This document shows, piece by piece, positions 8,174-15,835 of a stretch of DNA of 43,292 nt. The DNA lies in NCBI RefSeq assembly GCF_025699255.1, contig NZ_JAILWA010000013.1:1-43292 (forward strand). The letters run 5' to 3'. Every line of letters starts with the position of its first letter. Position 1 is the stretch's first letter. The notes under the pieces are model-generated. The model ran no database searches. It saw only the letters and a program-made list of their open reading frames with translations, and was not told the DNA's origin. The DNA comes from Nitrosopumilus sp. (GTDB lineage Archaea > Thermoproteota > Nitrososphaeria > Nitrososphaerales > Nitrosopumilaceae). The translations under genes and the position numbers were made by a program.

Positions 8174-8329
8174 CTATCTTTCTATTATTCCAGTGTCTTG
8201 TAAAACCCATTCTAAAGCTTTGAAATACCCTTGTTTGAAATTCTTTTCATCAATTGCCCAATCAGGATTCGATCTTAGTTCTGCAAGTAATTGATTTGCT
8301 TTTTGTGTGATTACATCTTCATCTAACAT
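8174..8329 (-). CDS. 51-residue hypothetical protein
   Basis: A short frame with ATG at 8327-8329 and TAG at 8174-8176. The peptide runs MLDEDVITQKANQLLAELR, then NPDWAIDEKNFKQGYFKALE and a short end WVLQDTGIIER. It is amphipathic and acidic with a normal amino-acid mix, reading like a small helical protein and not random sequence. No family recognised. It could be cotranscribed with the basic protein at 7907-8107 and is divergent from rtcB, 89 bases away. Confidence 0.6.
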   Translation of the reverse strand: MLDEDVITQKANQLLAELRSNPDWAIDEKNFKQGYFKALEWVLQDTGIIER

Positions 8330-8418
8330 ACTTTAGAATTAACATTGATTAATTTAAAATTATTTTACAAATCTTCTGATGATTTAAATTGGATTGAAAG
8401 GAATTTTTACCCATACTC

Positions 8419-9867
8419 ATGTCTTCTACTAATCCCAGAAAAATTGGTGAAAATCAATACCAAATTGATGCTGATACAAATCTTGGAATGAAGGTTCCAG
8501 TTAGGATTTATGCTGATGAACCTTTAATGCAAAAAATGCTTTCTGATAGAACAATCATGCAGGCACGAAATGTAGCCTCAATTCCTGGAATTGTAGGACA
8601 TAGTGTTGTATTGCCTGATGGTCATGAAGGATATGGTTTTCCTGTTGGCGGAGTTGCTGCAATGGATGCTGAAGAAGGAATGATCAGCCCTGGTGGTGTT
8701 GGATATGATATCAACTGTGGTGTTAGATTGCTTCGTTCAAATTTATCAGAACAAACAGTTCGTTCAAAACTTAAAGAACTTGTAACAGACCTTTTCAGCT
8801 CAATTCCATCTGGTGTTGGTTCTAAGGGTGCAGTTAAACTTACACATTCAGAACTTGATGAAGTTTTAGTCAATGGAGTAAATTGGGCAATTGATCATGG
8901 TTATGGTTCATCAGATGACGCTGATGTCTGTGAAGAAAATGGTCAAATTCCAAATGCTGATCCAAACAAGGTCTCTGAAAAAGCAAGAAAACGTGGGGCT
9001 CCACAGTTGGGAAGTTTAGGTTCTGGAAATCATTTTCTTGAAGTTCAAAAGGTTGCAGAAGTTCATGATCAAGAAGCAGCAAAGAGAATGGGAATTGAAG
9101 AAGGAACTATCACAATTTTAATTCACTGTGGTTCTAGAGGCTTTGGTCACCAAGTATGTAGTGATTATCTTAGAGTTTCAGAACAAGCTATGCAAAAATA
9201 TGATATCAATTTACCAGACAGAGAACTTGCATGCGTTCCAAATAATTCTGAAGAAGGAGAATCGTATAGAAAAGCAATGTTTTCAGCATTAAATTTTGCA
9301 TGGAGTAATAGGCAAATGTTAACTCATTGGACAAGAAATTCTTTTCAACGCATATTCAATCAATCAGAATCAGATCTAGATATGAAATTAGTTTATGATG
9401 TTGCTCACAATATTGCTAAAGTAGAAAAACACAAAGTTGATGGCTATGACAGAAATTTGGTTGTTCATAGAAAAGGTGCTACCAGAGCATTTCCTGCAAA
9501 TCGTGATGAAATACCATCAAAATATAGGGATTTAGGACAACCTGTTTTAGTTCCTGGTTCCATGGGAACTGCAAGCTGGATTTTACTTGGTCAACCTAAT
9601 TCTATGAATTTGAGTTTTGGTTCTACTGCACATGGTGCTGGAAGAACAATGTCAAGATCAAAGGCTAGGCGAAATTATACTGAAAATGATGTCAAAAAAT
9701 CTCTCAATGACAAGGGCATATTTATCAAAGCATTAACCAGAGATGGGGTGGTGGAAGAAACCCCTCAAGCATACAAAGATGTTGATTCTGTAGTAAATGT
9801 CTCCCATAATCTGGGAATTGCCACAAAAGTTGCCAAATTAGTGCCTATTGGTGTGATTAAGGGTTGA
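8419..9867 (+). CDS. rtcB: tRNA-splicing ligase RtcB
   Basis: A 482-residue RtcB, the GTP- and Mn-dependent ligase that joins 2',3'-cyclic phosphate and 5'-OH ends after tRNA intron removal. Visible motifs: LPDGHEGYGFPVGG, the metal-binding Cys in GGVGYDINCGVRLL, GSLGSGNHFLE, HCGSRGFGHQV, YDVAHNIAKVEKH, and the HGAGRTMSR block holding the guanylylated His. Length fits the family. It is first gene of a compact operon: the next gene starts with TTG overlapping its TGA stop. The ATG start lies 17 bases after a GAAAGGA stretch. Confidence 0.97.
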   Translation: MSSTNPRKIGENQYQIDADTNLGMKVPVRIYADEPLMQKMLSDRTIMQARNVASIPGIVGHSVVLPDGHEGYGFPVGGVAAMDAEEGMISPGGVGYDINCGVRLLRSNLSEQTVRSKLKELVTDLFSSIPSGVGSKGAVKLTHSELDEVLVNGVNWAIDHGYGSSDDADVCEENGQIPNADPNKVSEKARKRGAPQLGSLGSGNHFLEVQKVAEVHDQEAAKRMGIEEGTITILIHCGSRGFGHQVCSDYLRVSEQAMQKYDINLPDRELACVPNNSEEGESYRKAMFSALNFAWSNRQMLTHWTRNSFQRIFNQSESDLDMKLVYDVAHNIAKVEKHKVDGYDRNLVVHRKGATRAFPANRDEIPSKYRDLGQPVLVPGSMGTASWILLGQPNSMNLSFGSTAHGAGRTMSRSKARRNYTENDVKKSLNDKGIFIKALTRDGVVEETPQAYKDVDSVVNVSHNLGIATKVAKLVPIGVIKG

Positions 9868-10277
9868 GCGAAGATTCTGAACTAGAAAGACTAAAGGCAA
9901 AAAGACTTGCAGAAATGCAAAAAAATATTTCTACAAAAAAAGAACCTGAGCCAACTACAGACAACACAAAAGACACACTTTCTGAAAATCCTAGAGATTC
10001 TCTGATCAAAGTTCTTGGGTTTAGAGGATCAGAGGTTTTAGAAAATGCAGAAATTCAATTTCCTAATGAAACTAAAATGATTATTCAAAAATTATCTGAA
10101 TTAATAAAATCTGGTGAAATCAATGAAACTATTGATGGTGGTAAATTACTCACACTGTTTAGATCAGTTGGACTAAATGTAAGAATGGCCACAAAAATTA
10201 ATGTAGAACAAGATGGAAAATTTGTATCACTAAGTGACAAACTTAGTAATCAATCATCAAATGATGGTGATGATTAA
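9864..10277 (+). CDS. PDCD5/TFAR19-related DNA-binding protein
   Basis: A 137-residue protein. The N-terminal helix SELERLKAKRLAEMQK and the helical core from about residue 48 (SLIKVLGFRGSEVLENAEI, then KMIIQKLSELIKSGEI and KLLTLFRSV) match the archaeal PDCD5 pattern of a basic N-terminal helix and compact bundle. Archaeal members bind double-stranded DNA in vitro; their cellular role is unsettled. The start TTG (9864-9866) overlaps the rtcB TGA, and the stop overlaps the next ATG as TAATG. An unusual Ser/Asn/Asp tail ends the protein. Confidence 0.72.
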   Translation: MSEDSELERLKAKRLAEMQKNISTKKEPEPTTDNTKDTLSENPRDSLIKVLGFRGSEVLENAEIQFPNETKMIIQKLSELIKSGEINETIDGGKLLTLFRSVGLNVRMATKINVEQDGKFVSLSDKLSNQSSNDGDD

Positions 10278-10588
10278 TGAATATTGTTTTAGAAATTGGA
10301 ACAAAAAATTATGAAGATGACTTATTCTTAATCAAAAAATCATTATCTCATATGGAAAGTCTTGTTAGTGGTTACAACGGTTATGTTCTTAGTGAACCAT
10401 CATCAAAATTTGGATGGACTTTTTTCAAATTAGCTTTCAAACCTGATTTACAAAATGGAATTCAAGAAAAATTCTCTGACATGATTGATAAATATCAAGC
10501 AAACGATGCAACGGAAAAATTTACTAAATTTATGGCAGACTATTTTACATCTAAAGGATGTAATTTGAAAATAAAAATATCTGACTAG
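10277..10588 (+). CDS. 103-residue hypothetical protein of the rtcB operon
   Basis: A small alpha/beta-looking protein with no signal peptide or membrane segment. It begins [20 protein letters not shown] and ends with a Lys-rich strand [11 protein letters not shown]. No family recognised. The ATG overlaps the stop of the PDCD5-like gene, making it third in a tightly coupled operon with rtcB. This suggests a link to RNA processing, but that is context only. Its TAG overlaps the S11 stop tail to tail (CTAG at 10585-10588). Confidence 0.7.
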   Translation: MNIVLEIGTKNYEDDLFLIKKSLSHMESLVSGYNGYVLSEPSSKFGWTFFKLAFKPDLQNGIQEKFSDMIDKYQANDATEKFTKFMADYFTSKGCNLKIKISD

Positions 10589-11085
10589 ACTCTTCTTCCT
10601 CTTTTTCCACCTTTCTTTCTGGTGGTGTCATGAGGAATTGGTGTAACATCATCTATTCTTCCAATTTTAAATCCGCCTCTTGCCAATGCTCTGATGGCAG
10701 CTTGTGCACCTGGACCAGGAACTCTGGAACCAACTCCACCTACAGCGCGAACTCTGATATGAAATCCTGTAAATCCTTTTGTTCTTGCTGATTCAACAAC
10801 AGCATTTGCAGCTTTCATTGCAGCAAATGGTGATGATTCATATCTATCTGCATTAACATGATTTCCTCCTGAACTAATGGAAACTGTTTCTCCTCCTGTT
10901 AGGTCAGTCATGTGAATAATTGTATTATTGTAACTGCTGTAAATATGGGCAATACCCCATTTCTCAGGGCCCTCTTTTTTGGTTTCTGGTTGAGATTTTA
11001 CTTCTTCTACAGCTTCTACTTCCTCTACTGCTGTTTCAATCTCTTCGACTTTTGCTTCTTTAACCTCAGCTTCGACTTCTGACAA
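10585..11085 (-). CDS. rps11: Small-subunit ribosomal protein uS11 with acidic N-terminal extension
   Basis: Residues about 42-166 are a complete uS11, with [29 protein letters not shown], the [14 protein letters not shown] block and the basic end [11 protein letters not shown]. Residues 1-40 are an added segment very rich in Glu and Val ([20 protein letters not shown] and on); archaeal S11 is usually about 130 residues. The start is TTG at 11083-11085. No in-frame ATG precedes the S11 core, so the extension is probably made. The gene stands apart from the usual S13-S4-S11-rpoD cluster. Confidence 0.95.
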   Translation of the reverse strand: MSEVEAEVKEAKVEEIETAVEEVEAVEEVKSQPETKKEGPEKWGIAHIYSSYNNTIIHMTDLTGGETVSISSGGNHVNADRYESSPFAAMKAANAVVESARTKGFTGFHIRVRAVGGVGSRVPGPGAQAAIRALARGGFKIGRIDDVTPIPHDTTRKKGGKRGRRV

Positions 11086-11202
11086 TGTCTACTCAGACCT
11101 TAAAGGGTTTAAAATACATTGATTTTCATATCTTGCCTTAATTTGGACACTTGGAAGCAAATCCCTGACTATTCATATACTATATTGGGTTGATTGCATT
11201 AA

Positions 11203-11523
11203 TTGGCTTCAATTCTTTTATTGGCAATTGGAATAGCAGTTACTGTTGCATTAATTGGATCAGTCTTAATTCAATTTCTAACACCGATCACTGACTCTGC
11301 ATTATCTCCATTAGAAAAAAACTGCCAGCAAATAGCCAACGAAGGATATCGAATCCATGCAACGTATCCTGATTCACACCCAGATGAACTTCCAACTGAT
11401 GATTTTAAGCGATTGATATACTTGGATGAATTATGGATTACAGAATGTGTTAATGTATTGCCTGCAGAATCTGTTTTTAGTATCGTAAATAATGTTGAAC
11501 GAGATTTTTCACACGGTGAATAA
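11203..11523 (+). CDS. Membrane-anchored small hypothetical protein
   Basis: A 106-residue protein with one hydrophobic segment at about residues 3-25 (ILLLAIGIAVTVALIGSVLI), then a soluble acidic domain with two Cys (NCQQIAN and TECVNVL) that could form a disulfide outside the cell. No family recognised. An in-frame TAA directly precedes the TTG at 11203, so that is the earliest possible start. A TATA-like stretch, CATATACTATATT, lies 15-30 bases upstream. The stop directly abuts the thiL stop on the other strand. Confidence 0.7.
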   Translation: MASILLLAIGIAVTVALIGSVLIQFLTPITDSALSPLEKNCQQIANEGYRIHATYPDSHPDELPTDDFKRLIYLDELWITECVNVLPAESVFSIVNNVERDFSHGE

Positions 11524-12474
11524 TCAACTAAGATGTTTCCATCCTAAATCCTTCAAACGAATCAATTTTGATTCTTTATGAACAAAAACACCGTTGCCTT
11601 TTGATACATAACCTATTTCTATAATTGGAATTTTCAGTAATTTGGCATTTTTTTTAATTATGTTTCTATTAGTTGGATTTGTTGTAAATACAAATTCATA
11701 TTCTTCTCCTCCATTGAACACAATATCGTTCAAATTTAATTTGAAATCTTTTGAAAATTCTTTCAAATCCTTCAAACATGGGATATTTTCTATTACAAAC
11801 TTTTTCTTGCTCTGCTTTGACATTTCATTTAGAGTGGTAGATAATCCATCACTAGAGTCCATAGATGATGAAAAATATTTTTTATTTTTTAACCCAAACT
11901 CTAGTCTGGGTTTTGGATTTGTGACTGAATTGATAGCTTTTTTTACCAAAGACTTACTTCCACGCTTTTTGTCTAGCAACATGCTTAATCCTACAGAAGT
12001 ATAGCCAAATGGTCCTGTCACAAATATCAAATCTCCTTTCTTGGAATCCTTTCTTGTAACTATTTTGTCTGTAATTCCAAAAAGACATACGTTGAACACC
12101 AGTTCCTTCCCTCCGTTCGTATCGCCGCCAAGAAACAAAATATCAAACTCTTTACATGTCTTTTTGAAACCTGATACAATTTCGTTAATTTTTGGGCGTG
12201 ACATTGTATCTGGAAGATTTACTGAAATCATTAGATATTTTGGTTTGACCCCTTTTGAAGCAAAATCACTTACACAAGCAACTATGCTCTTTCTTGCAGC
12301 ATCTAAGAGATTCATCTTTGAGGGAATATCTGTACTTTCTACTAGCGTATCTGTTTTAGCAACTATCTTTATCTTGTCAAAATTTAAAATTTCTACATCT
12401 TCAGATTCAAATTTTTTATTGCCTAAACCTTTTTGAAAAATTTTAATTATTTCTGTTTCATCTAATTTTTTCAT
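11524..12474 (-). CDS. thiL: Thiamine-monophosphate kinase
   Basis: A 316-residue member of the AIR synthase/ThiL superfamily that phosphorylates thiamine phosphate to the active diphosphate using ATP. Visible features: AKTDTLVESTDIP (metal and substrate loop), NLLDAARKSIVACVSDFASKGV, FLGGDTNGGKE, DSSDGLSTTLNEM and GGEEYEFVFT near the C terminus, all typical of ThiL. The ATG start lies inside the end of glmM (17-base overlap), so translation is probably coupled. Large shadow frames on the opposite strand are not genes. Confidence 0.93.
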   Translation of the reverse strand: MKKLDETEIIKIFQKGLGNKKFESEDVEILNFDKIKIVAKTDTLVESTDIPSKMNLLDAARKSIVACVSDFASKGVKPKYLMISVNLPDTMSRPKINEIVSGFKKTCKEFDILFLGGDTNGGKELVFNVCLFGITDKIVTRKDSKKGDLIFVTGPFGYTSVGLSMLLDKKRGSKSLVKKAINSVTNPKPRLEFGLKNKKYFSSSMDSSDGLSTTLNEMSKQSKKKFVIENIPCLKDLKEFSKDFKLNLNDIVFNGGEEYEFVFTTNPTNRNIIKKNAKLLKIPIIEIGYVSKGNGVFVHKESKLIRLKDLGWKHLS

Positions 12475-13756
12475 AACTTTTATTCACCATTTCTATTGTG
12501 TTTTTTACAATTTCATTACACTTTTCTTCATTATTTGATTCAGCTGAAACTCTAATGATGTCTTCTGTGTTTGATTTTCTAATCAATACCCAACTGTCTT
12601 CATCAATAATTCCTTTAACCCCATCCATTGCAATAGTTTCTGAATAATCTTTAGAGAATTCTGATTTTATTTCATCAATAACTTTATCGTGAAACTCTGA
12701 ATCAATTTCTGTCTTATCTCTAATTTGATGAAAACTTTCCATATGGTTTAGTATATCATTGAATTCTGCAGTTCCTAACATCGATGCAATTAAACCACTG
12801 GATAGTATTCCTTCTCTACAATAATTAAACTCTGGTAGAATGAAACCTCCACTACTTCCCTCTCCCCCTGCTTGTGCATTGTTTTTTAACATTAGATCTA
12901 TTACATTCGCTTCTCCTACTTTGGATCTTTGAACAGTTCCGCCTCTTTCTTTGATATATTTTTCAATTGAGACACTAGTATCAATACTTAAAACAAATTT
13001 TTTGTAGCCTAACTCTAATGATTTTGCTACACCCAACCCCAATGTAACATCTGGTGTTTGCTTTTTACCTTTTCTTACAACAACTAATCGATCACCGTCT
13101 AAATCAAATGCAAATCCAATATCTTTTTTATCACTTGATGTAATCAAGTCAGATAAATTATCTGATGTTGGATCAGGACCACGTGTACATCCAGCCAGAT
13201 CTTCATTAAGAATTTGAACCTTGCACCCAATTTCTCTTAGTAATTCAGGTGCAAATCCCTTAGCAGCACCCCCTCCAATATCCACTACAATTTCTGGATT
13301 ATTTTCTATGTTGCCTATGATTTTCTTTGCATCCTCAATATATGACGATGATATATCAGACTCTACTCCGATATTTGTTTGAGTTATTTCTTGATGTTGT
13401 AAAATTTCTGGGAGTTCCTGTTCATTTATTCCCCTTCCTTCTATGATGAATTTCATTCCATTCCATTCTAATGGATTGTGTGATGATGAAATTACTATTC
13501 CTGCACCATATTTTCTTGATTCTCTAAAAACTACTGGGGTTGGAACTGTTTCTAAATTTAAAACATCTATTCCATTTTTCATCAATGTTGCACTTGTTAC
13601 TTCTTTTACCATTTGACCTGATGGCCTAGTGTCTTTTCCTACTACACACTTTCCAGATTTTATTAATATTGAAAAATTATTACTAAATTCAAGAATGTCT
13701 TTTAAGTTAAGATCTTCTCCAAAAATTCCTCTAATGCCAGAAATTGTTTTTTTCAT
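12458..13756 (-). CDS. glmM: Phosphoglucosamine mutase / phosphomannomutase family
   Basis: A 432-residue alpha-D-phosphohexomutase. It has the N-terminal SGIRG phosphate loop, the active-site phosphoserine in ISSSHNPLEWNG (Ser92), the metal-binding loop DLDGDRL, and the sugar-specificity loop GGEGSSGG. The GGEGSG-like loop is typical of GlmM-type enzymes making glucosamine-1-phosphate for UDP-GlcNAc, although archaeal members can also use mannose or glucose phosphates. It overlaps downstream thiL by 17 bases and is divergent from tRNA-Thr 53 bases away. The ATG start gives normal length. Confidence 0.9.
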   Translation of the reverse strand: MKKTISGIRGIFGEDLNLKDILEFSNNFSILIKSGKCVVGKDTRPSGQMVKEVTSATLMKNGIDVLNLETVPTPVVFRESRKYGAGIVISSSHNPLEWNGMKFIIEGRGINEQELPEILQHQEITQTNIGVESDISSSYIEDAKKIIGNIENNPEIVVDIGGGAAKGFAPELLREIGCKVQILNEDLAGCTRGPDPTSDNLSDLITSSDKKDIGFAFDLDGDRLVVVRKGKKQTPDVTLGLGVAKSLELGYKKFVLSIDTSVSIEKYIKERGGTVQRSKVGEANVIDLMLKNNAQAGGEGSSGGFILPEFNYCREGILSSGLIASMLGTAEFNDILNHMESFHQIRDKTEIDSEFHDKVIDEIKSEFSKDYSETIAMDGVKGIIDEDSWVLIRKSNTEDIIRVSAESNNEEKCNEIVKNTIEMVNKSYEKIR

Positions 13757-13776
13757 TTAGTCCATTTCGGAAAGGC

Positions 13777-13786
13777 TTTTTATTAA
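13777..13786 (+). promoter_or_regulatory. TATA-like box of tRNA-Thr
   Basis: TTTTTATTAA centred about 28 bases before the first base of tRNA-Thr, between the divergent glmM and the tRNA. Spacing fits an archaeal TATA box; called by pattern only. Confidence 0.5.
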
Positions 13787-13809
13787 CTCTGATGGATTTA
13801 TCCAAACGT

Positions 13810-13883
13810 GCCTTGGTAGCTCAGCCTGGTAGAGCGAACGCCTCGTAAGCGTTAGGTCACGGGTTCAGATCCCGTCCGAGGCT
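13810..13883 (+). tRNA. tRNA-Thr (anticodon CGT)
   Basis: A full cloverleaf can be drawn. Acceptor GCCTTGG pairs with CCGAGGC (one G-T), the D stem is GCTC/GAGC, the anticodon stem AACGC/GCGTT with loop CTCGTAA gives anticodon CGT, and the T stem ACGGG/CCCGT has loop TTCAGAT. The discriminator base at 13883 is T, common for archaeal tRNA-Thr. CCA is not encoded and no intron is present. It reads the rare codon ACG. Confidence 0.95.
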
Positions 13884-13913
13884 TGATACATTTTTAAAAA
13901 TTTGAAAATAATA

Positions 13914-14089
13914 CTAATTTGATTCTTCAAAGGTTTCAATGTCTATTTCTAATTCTTTTCCTAAACCTTCCCACCATTGTTTTGTTTGTTCTGTCAAATA
14001 CTCCCCTCATAATTTACTTGAAATTGTCCTTTATAGATCTGTCGGTTGATTAATAGTTGATCAATCGCTGATAGACTATCAAAAAATTC
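13914..14089 (-). pseudogene. Frameshifted remnant of a ~58-residue protein
   Basis: On the minus strand one frame reads EFFDSLSAIDQLLINRQ and on to QVNYEG, then hits TGA. The neighbouring frame continues with EYLTEQTKQWWEGLGKEL and on to FEESN before TAG at 13914-13916. The join falls in a run of four G (14003-14006 as C on plus). One extra G would give a single uninterrupted frame through NYEGEYLTEQ. No ATG, GTG or TTG precedes the first part except inside the upstream gene, so the start may also be lost. No family recognised. A sequencing error at the G run is the alternative. Confidence 0.45.
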
Positions 14090-14280
14090 TAGTTTTCTTT
14101 TTGCTCTTCTTGTTTTCTTTTCATCTTTCTGTAAATGATTATCATCAATGTACCTCCTGCACATCCCCAAAATAATTCAGAAGTCCCATTTTTTATCCCA
14201 TATGGTTCAAAAACTCCTACAAACCCTAATGTCATTATTGCAACAAGAACAAATCCAATAATTTCAAGTATTTTAGTCAT
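14089..14280 (-). CDS. Small two-span membrane protein (paralogue of 14337-14549)
   Basis: A 63-residue protein with hydrophobic helices at about residues 5-25 and 37-52, joined by a loop with FEPYGIKNGTS, and a basic/Gln-rich tail (RKMKRKQEEQKEN). The layout and the pattern FEP..G..N...LFW....G...III.Y..MK.KQE match the divergent neighbour at 14337, so the two look like diverged copies. Function unknown. The ATG starts are 56 bases apart, back to back. Confidence 0.7.
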   Translation of the reverse strand: MTKILEIIGFVLVAIMTLGFVGVFEPYGIKNGTSELFWGCAGGTLMIIIYRKMKRKQEEQKEN

Positions 14281-14336
14281 TTACTGCTCATTTTGAGTAA
14301 TCAAAAAGATATATGGTTTTGTAAAATAATCTCTTT

Positions 14337-14549
14337 ATGGACAAATACCTCTTAGTCATTTTGATTTTTATGGTTGTAACTATTCCAATTGCATTTTTCG
14401 AACCTTCAACTGGTGATCTTAGAAACCCTCCTTTCTTTAATTTAATGTGGGCTGCAATAGCAGGAATAATTATCATAGTTTTGTACAGTTCTTTCAAAGA
14501 AAGACAAGAACGAAGAAAGGCTAATGCTAAACGAAGATCTAGAAAATGA
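14337..14549 (+). CDS. Small two-span membrane protein (paralogue of 14089-14280)
   Basis: A 70-residue protein with helices at about residues 4-21 and 36-53, a loop FEPSTGDLRNPPFFN, and a strongly basic tail (KERQERRKANAKRRSRK) predicted to stay in the cytoplasm. It shares the FEP, LMW, G-III and Y..FK.RQE pattern with its divergent neighbour. No family or function recognised. It ends 2 bases before the stop of the convergent winged-helix gene. Confidence 0.7.
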   Translation: MDKYLLVILIFMVVTIPIAFFEPSTGDLRNPPFFNLMWAAIAGIIIIVLYSSFKERQERRKANAKRRSRK

Positions 14550-14551
14550 AT

Positions 14552-14833
14552 CTAAAGCTCTAAACCAAAAGATTCTGCAATACTTGAAAAGTTAACATAA
14601 GAATCCAAATACTGTCTGCCTTTTGAAGTGATGACAAAAGTATTTTTTCCATCAAATTCTATTTTGTTGATTAGACCAGCTCCTGTCAAATTCTCTAAAA
14701 ATTTTGATAATCTTGAATGTGATAGATTAGCTTTTGTAAGAAGTGATGTTGTTTTGATGCCTTCTTGGCCAGACTGTTGAGTGGCAGTTAGTAAATCTGC
14801 AACAATTTGCATACTGGTTCTATAGGAAGCCAT
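14552..14833 (-). CDS. Winged-helix transcription regulator (ArnR-like)
   Basis: A 93-residue winged-helix protein. It begins ASYRTSMQIVADLLTATQQ, has the recognition-helix region LLTKANLSHSRLSKFLENL and a wing with FVITSKGRQYLDSY. This fits the HTH_45/ArnR-like family abundant in Thaumarchaeota, whose targets are mostly unknown. It is a clear paralogue of 21713-22000 (same YRT.M.I..D.L.., KAN.SHSR, G..L GL ends). A TATA-like box lies 25 bases upstream. The inverted repeat at 14879-14907 in the shared divergent promoter may be its operator. Confidence 0.85.
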   Translation of the reverse strand: MASYRTSMQIVADLLTATQQSGQEGIKTTSLLTKANLSHSRLSKFLENLTGAGLINKIEFDGKNTFVITSKGRQYLDSYVNFSSIAESFGLEL

Positions 14834-14855
14834 ACGTAACTACATCCCACTCTAT

Positions 14856-14863
14856 GATATAAG
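14856..14863 (-). promoter_or_regulatory. TATA-like box of the winged-helix gene
   Basis: CTTATATC on the minus strand, about 25 bases before the ATG at 14833, fits an archaeal TATA box for a leaderless mRNA. Pattern and spacing only. Confidence 0.5.
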
Positions 14864-14878
14864 GGTATTACCATTAAT

Positions 14879-14907
14879 TCAGATCAGATAAATAAGCTCT
14901 GACCTGA
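14879..14907. promoter_or_regulatory. Inverted repeat over the promoter of the 14918 gene (candidate operator)
   Basis: TCAGATCAG and CTGACCTGA form 9-base arms with one mismatch, separated by 11 bases that include ATAAATAA, the likely TATA box of the gene at 14918. A protein bound here would block transcription initiation. The adjacent divergent winged-helix protein is the natural candidate, but no binding is shown. Confidence 0.45.
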
Positions 14908-14917
14908 TTTTCGTGCA

Positions 14918-15508
14918 ATGTCTTCTCGACCCTCAATTCCTTGGTATGATGATTTTGTGGGTGTTGCGTATAGGTATTATGATCTTAGAATGAATGTCGT
15001 TCCATTATTTACAGAGAGAAAAGAGGCAGCATCTCTTTGGCATGACACAATTCATCCTTGGGTAGATCCTTCAATCAAAATCAGATTCTTGGAGATTGAT
15101 GACAAATATTGGTTCATCATGGGATCAGATTCTCAAAAACCTGACACAAATCTTTCATTCTTTAAAGAATTATCAAAGTCAGAAAACTATGAGAGATTCA
15201 AAAAAGGCCATGGAGGAGAAGCATATCTACGATTAGGAGTTTACACAAAAAAATCTCTTGATGATGCAAAGAAAGATGCAATATGTAATTGTGGTCATGA
15301 AGCTCAAGACCATGATGAAGGTGATGGAGATGTTTGCTTATTCAATAAATGTGATTGTAAAAAATTCTCTAGCTTCCAAGTTAATTTACTAAAAAAGAAA
15401 AAAACTATTACGGACATTAAATTTTTAGATGAAAAAGATGTACAAGACGATCCTCTTGTTTGGAATTGTATTAATACAAATAAGTTATCTAAAACAAAAG
15501 AAAATTAA
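14918..15508 (+). CDS. Hypothetical protein with CxCGH...CxC zinc motif
   Basis: A 196-residue soluble protein. Residues 1-120 are a conserved-looking alpha/beta domain (around IPWYDDFVGVAYRYYDL and DDKYWFIMGSD). Then comes the metal motif CNCGHEAQDHDEGDGDVC and FNKCDCKKF at about 128-155, a pattern seen in small zinc sites of archaeal and actinobacterial proteins. A Lys-rich tail follows. No function recognised. The start ATG lies just downstream of an inverted repeat overlapping its TATA box. Its TAA overlaps the stop of the convergent gene as TTAA (15505-15508). Confidence 0.7.
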   Translation: MSSRPSIPWYDDFVGVAYRYYDLRMNVVPLFTERKEAASLWHDTIHPWVDPSIKIRFLEIDDKYWFIMGSDSQKPDTNLSFFKELSKSENYERFKKGHGGEAYLRLGVYTKKSLDDAKKDAICNCGHEAQDHDEGDGDVCLFNKCDCKKFSSFQVNLLKKKKTITDIKFLDEKDVQDDPLVWNCINTNKLSKTKEN

Positions 15509-15720
15509 TCTAAATGTTTGTTAACTCTGATATGTTCTCCAGGATAATGTTCATCTACTTTTTTTGAATAACATTTACCGCATAATGTACCTTCAATTTT
15601 CCATTCTTCCATTGCTTTAAAACGAAATCCTACAGTTTCGTTACAAATAACACATTTTTCTTTTTTCCCCAAAGCATTTCTGTTCTTTTTAATCAATATA
15701 AAAAACATTCTAGAATTCAT
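15505..15720 (-). CDS. Small zinc-ribbon-like protein
   Basis: A 71-residue protein with a treble-clef or zinc-ribbon-like pattern: CVICNETVGFRFK (about residues 23-35) and CGKCYSKKVDEHYPGEH (about 47-63). The first four residues may be dispensable, since an internal ATG at codon 5 could be the start. No family recognised with certainty. Upstream on the same strand lie a long hairpin and the AIPR gene, so some read-through from that gene is possible. Confidence 0.65.
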   Translation of the reverse strand: MNSRMFFILIKKNRNALGKKEKCVICNETVGFRFKAMEEWKIEGTLCGKCYSKKVDEHYPGEHIRVNKHLD

Positions 15721-15768
15721 CTTGTTTAGAAAAATTATGTTAAATATTACTAATTTGTACTGATTTTA

Positions 15769-15828
15769 GGTAGCAAGTCTGACCAATGTAAACCTCCTGC
15801 AAGATTTTTACTTGGTTAGACTACTGCC
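15769..15828. other. Long imperfect inverted repeat / hairpin
   Basis: Positions 15769-15786 and 15812-15828 pair over about 16 base pairs with a 2x1 internal loop (GGTAG/CTGCC outside; an 11-pair block with AGTCTGACCAA against TTGGTTAGACT inside). A further GTAAA/TTTAC stem lies inside the loop. The element lies in the 115-base gap after the AIPR stop on the minus strand. It may be a terminator, a structured RNA or a recombination site; the sequence alone does not decide. No T-run typical of an archaeal terminator follows on minus. Confidence 0.6.
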
Positions 15829-15835
15829 TTTAAAA

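Noticed and set aside
11642-12436. Two long frames antisense to thiL
   Set aside because: Rich in Phe and Ser with no motif, fully inside a well-supported gene; shadows of AT-rich coding.
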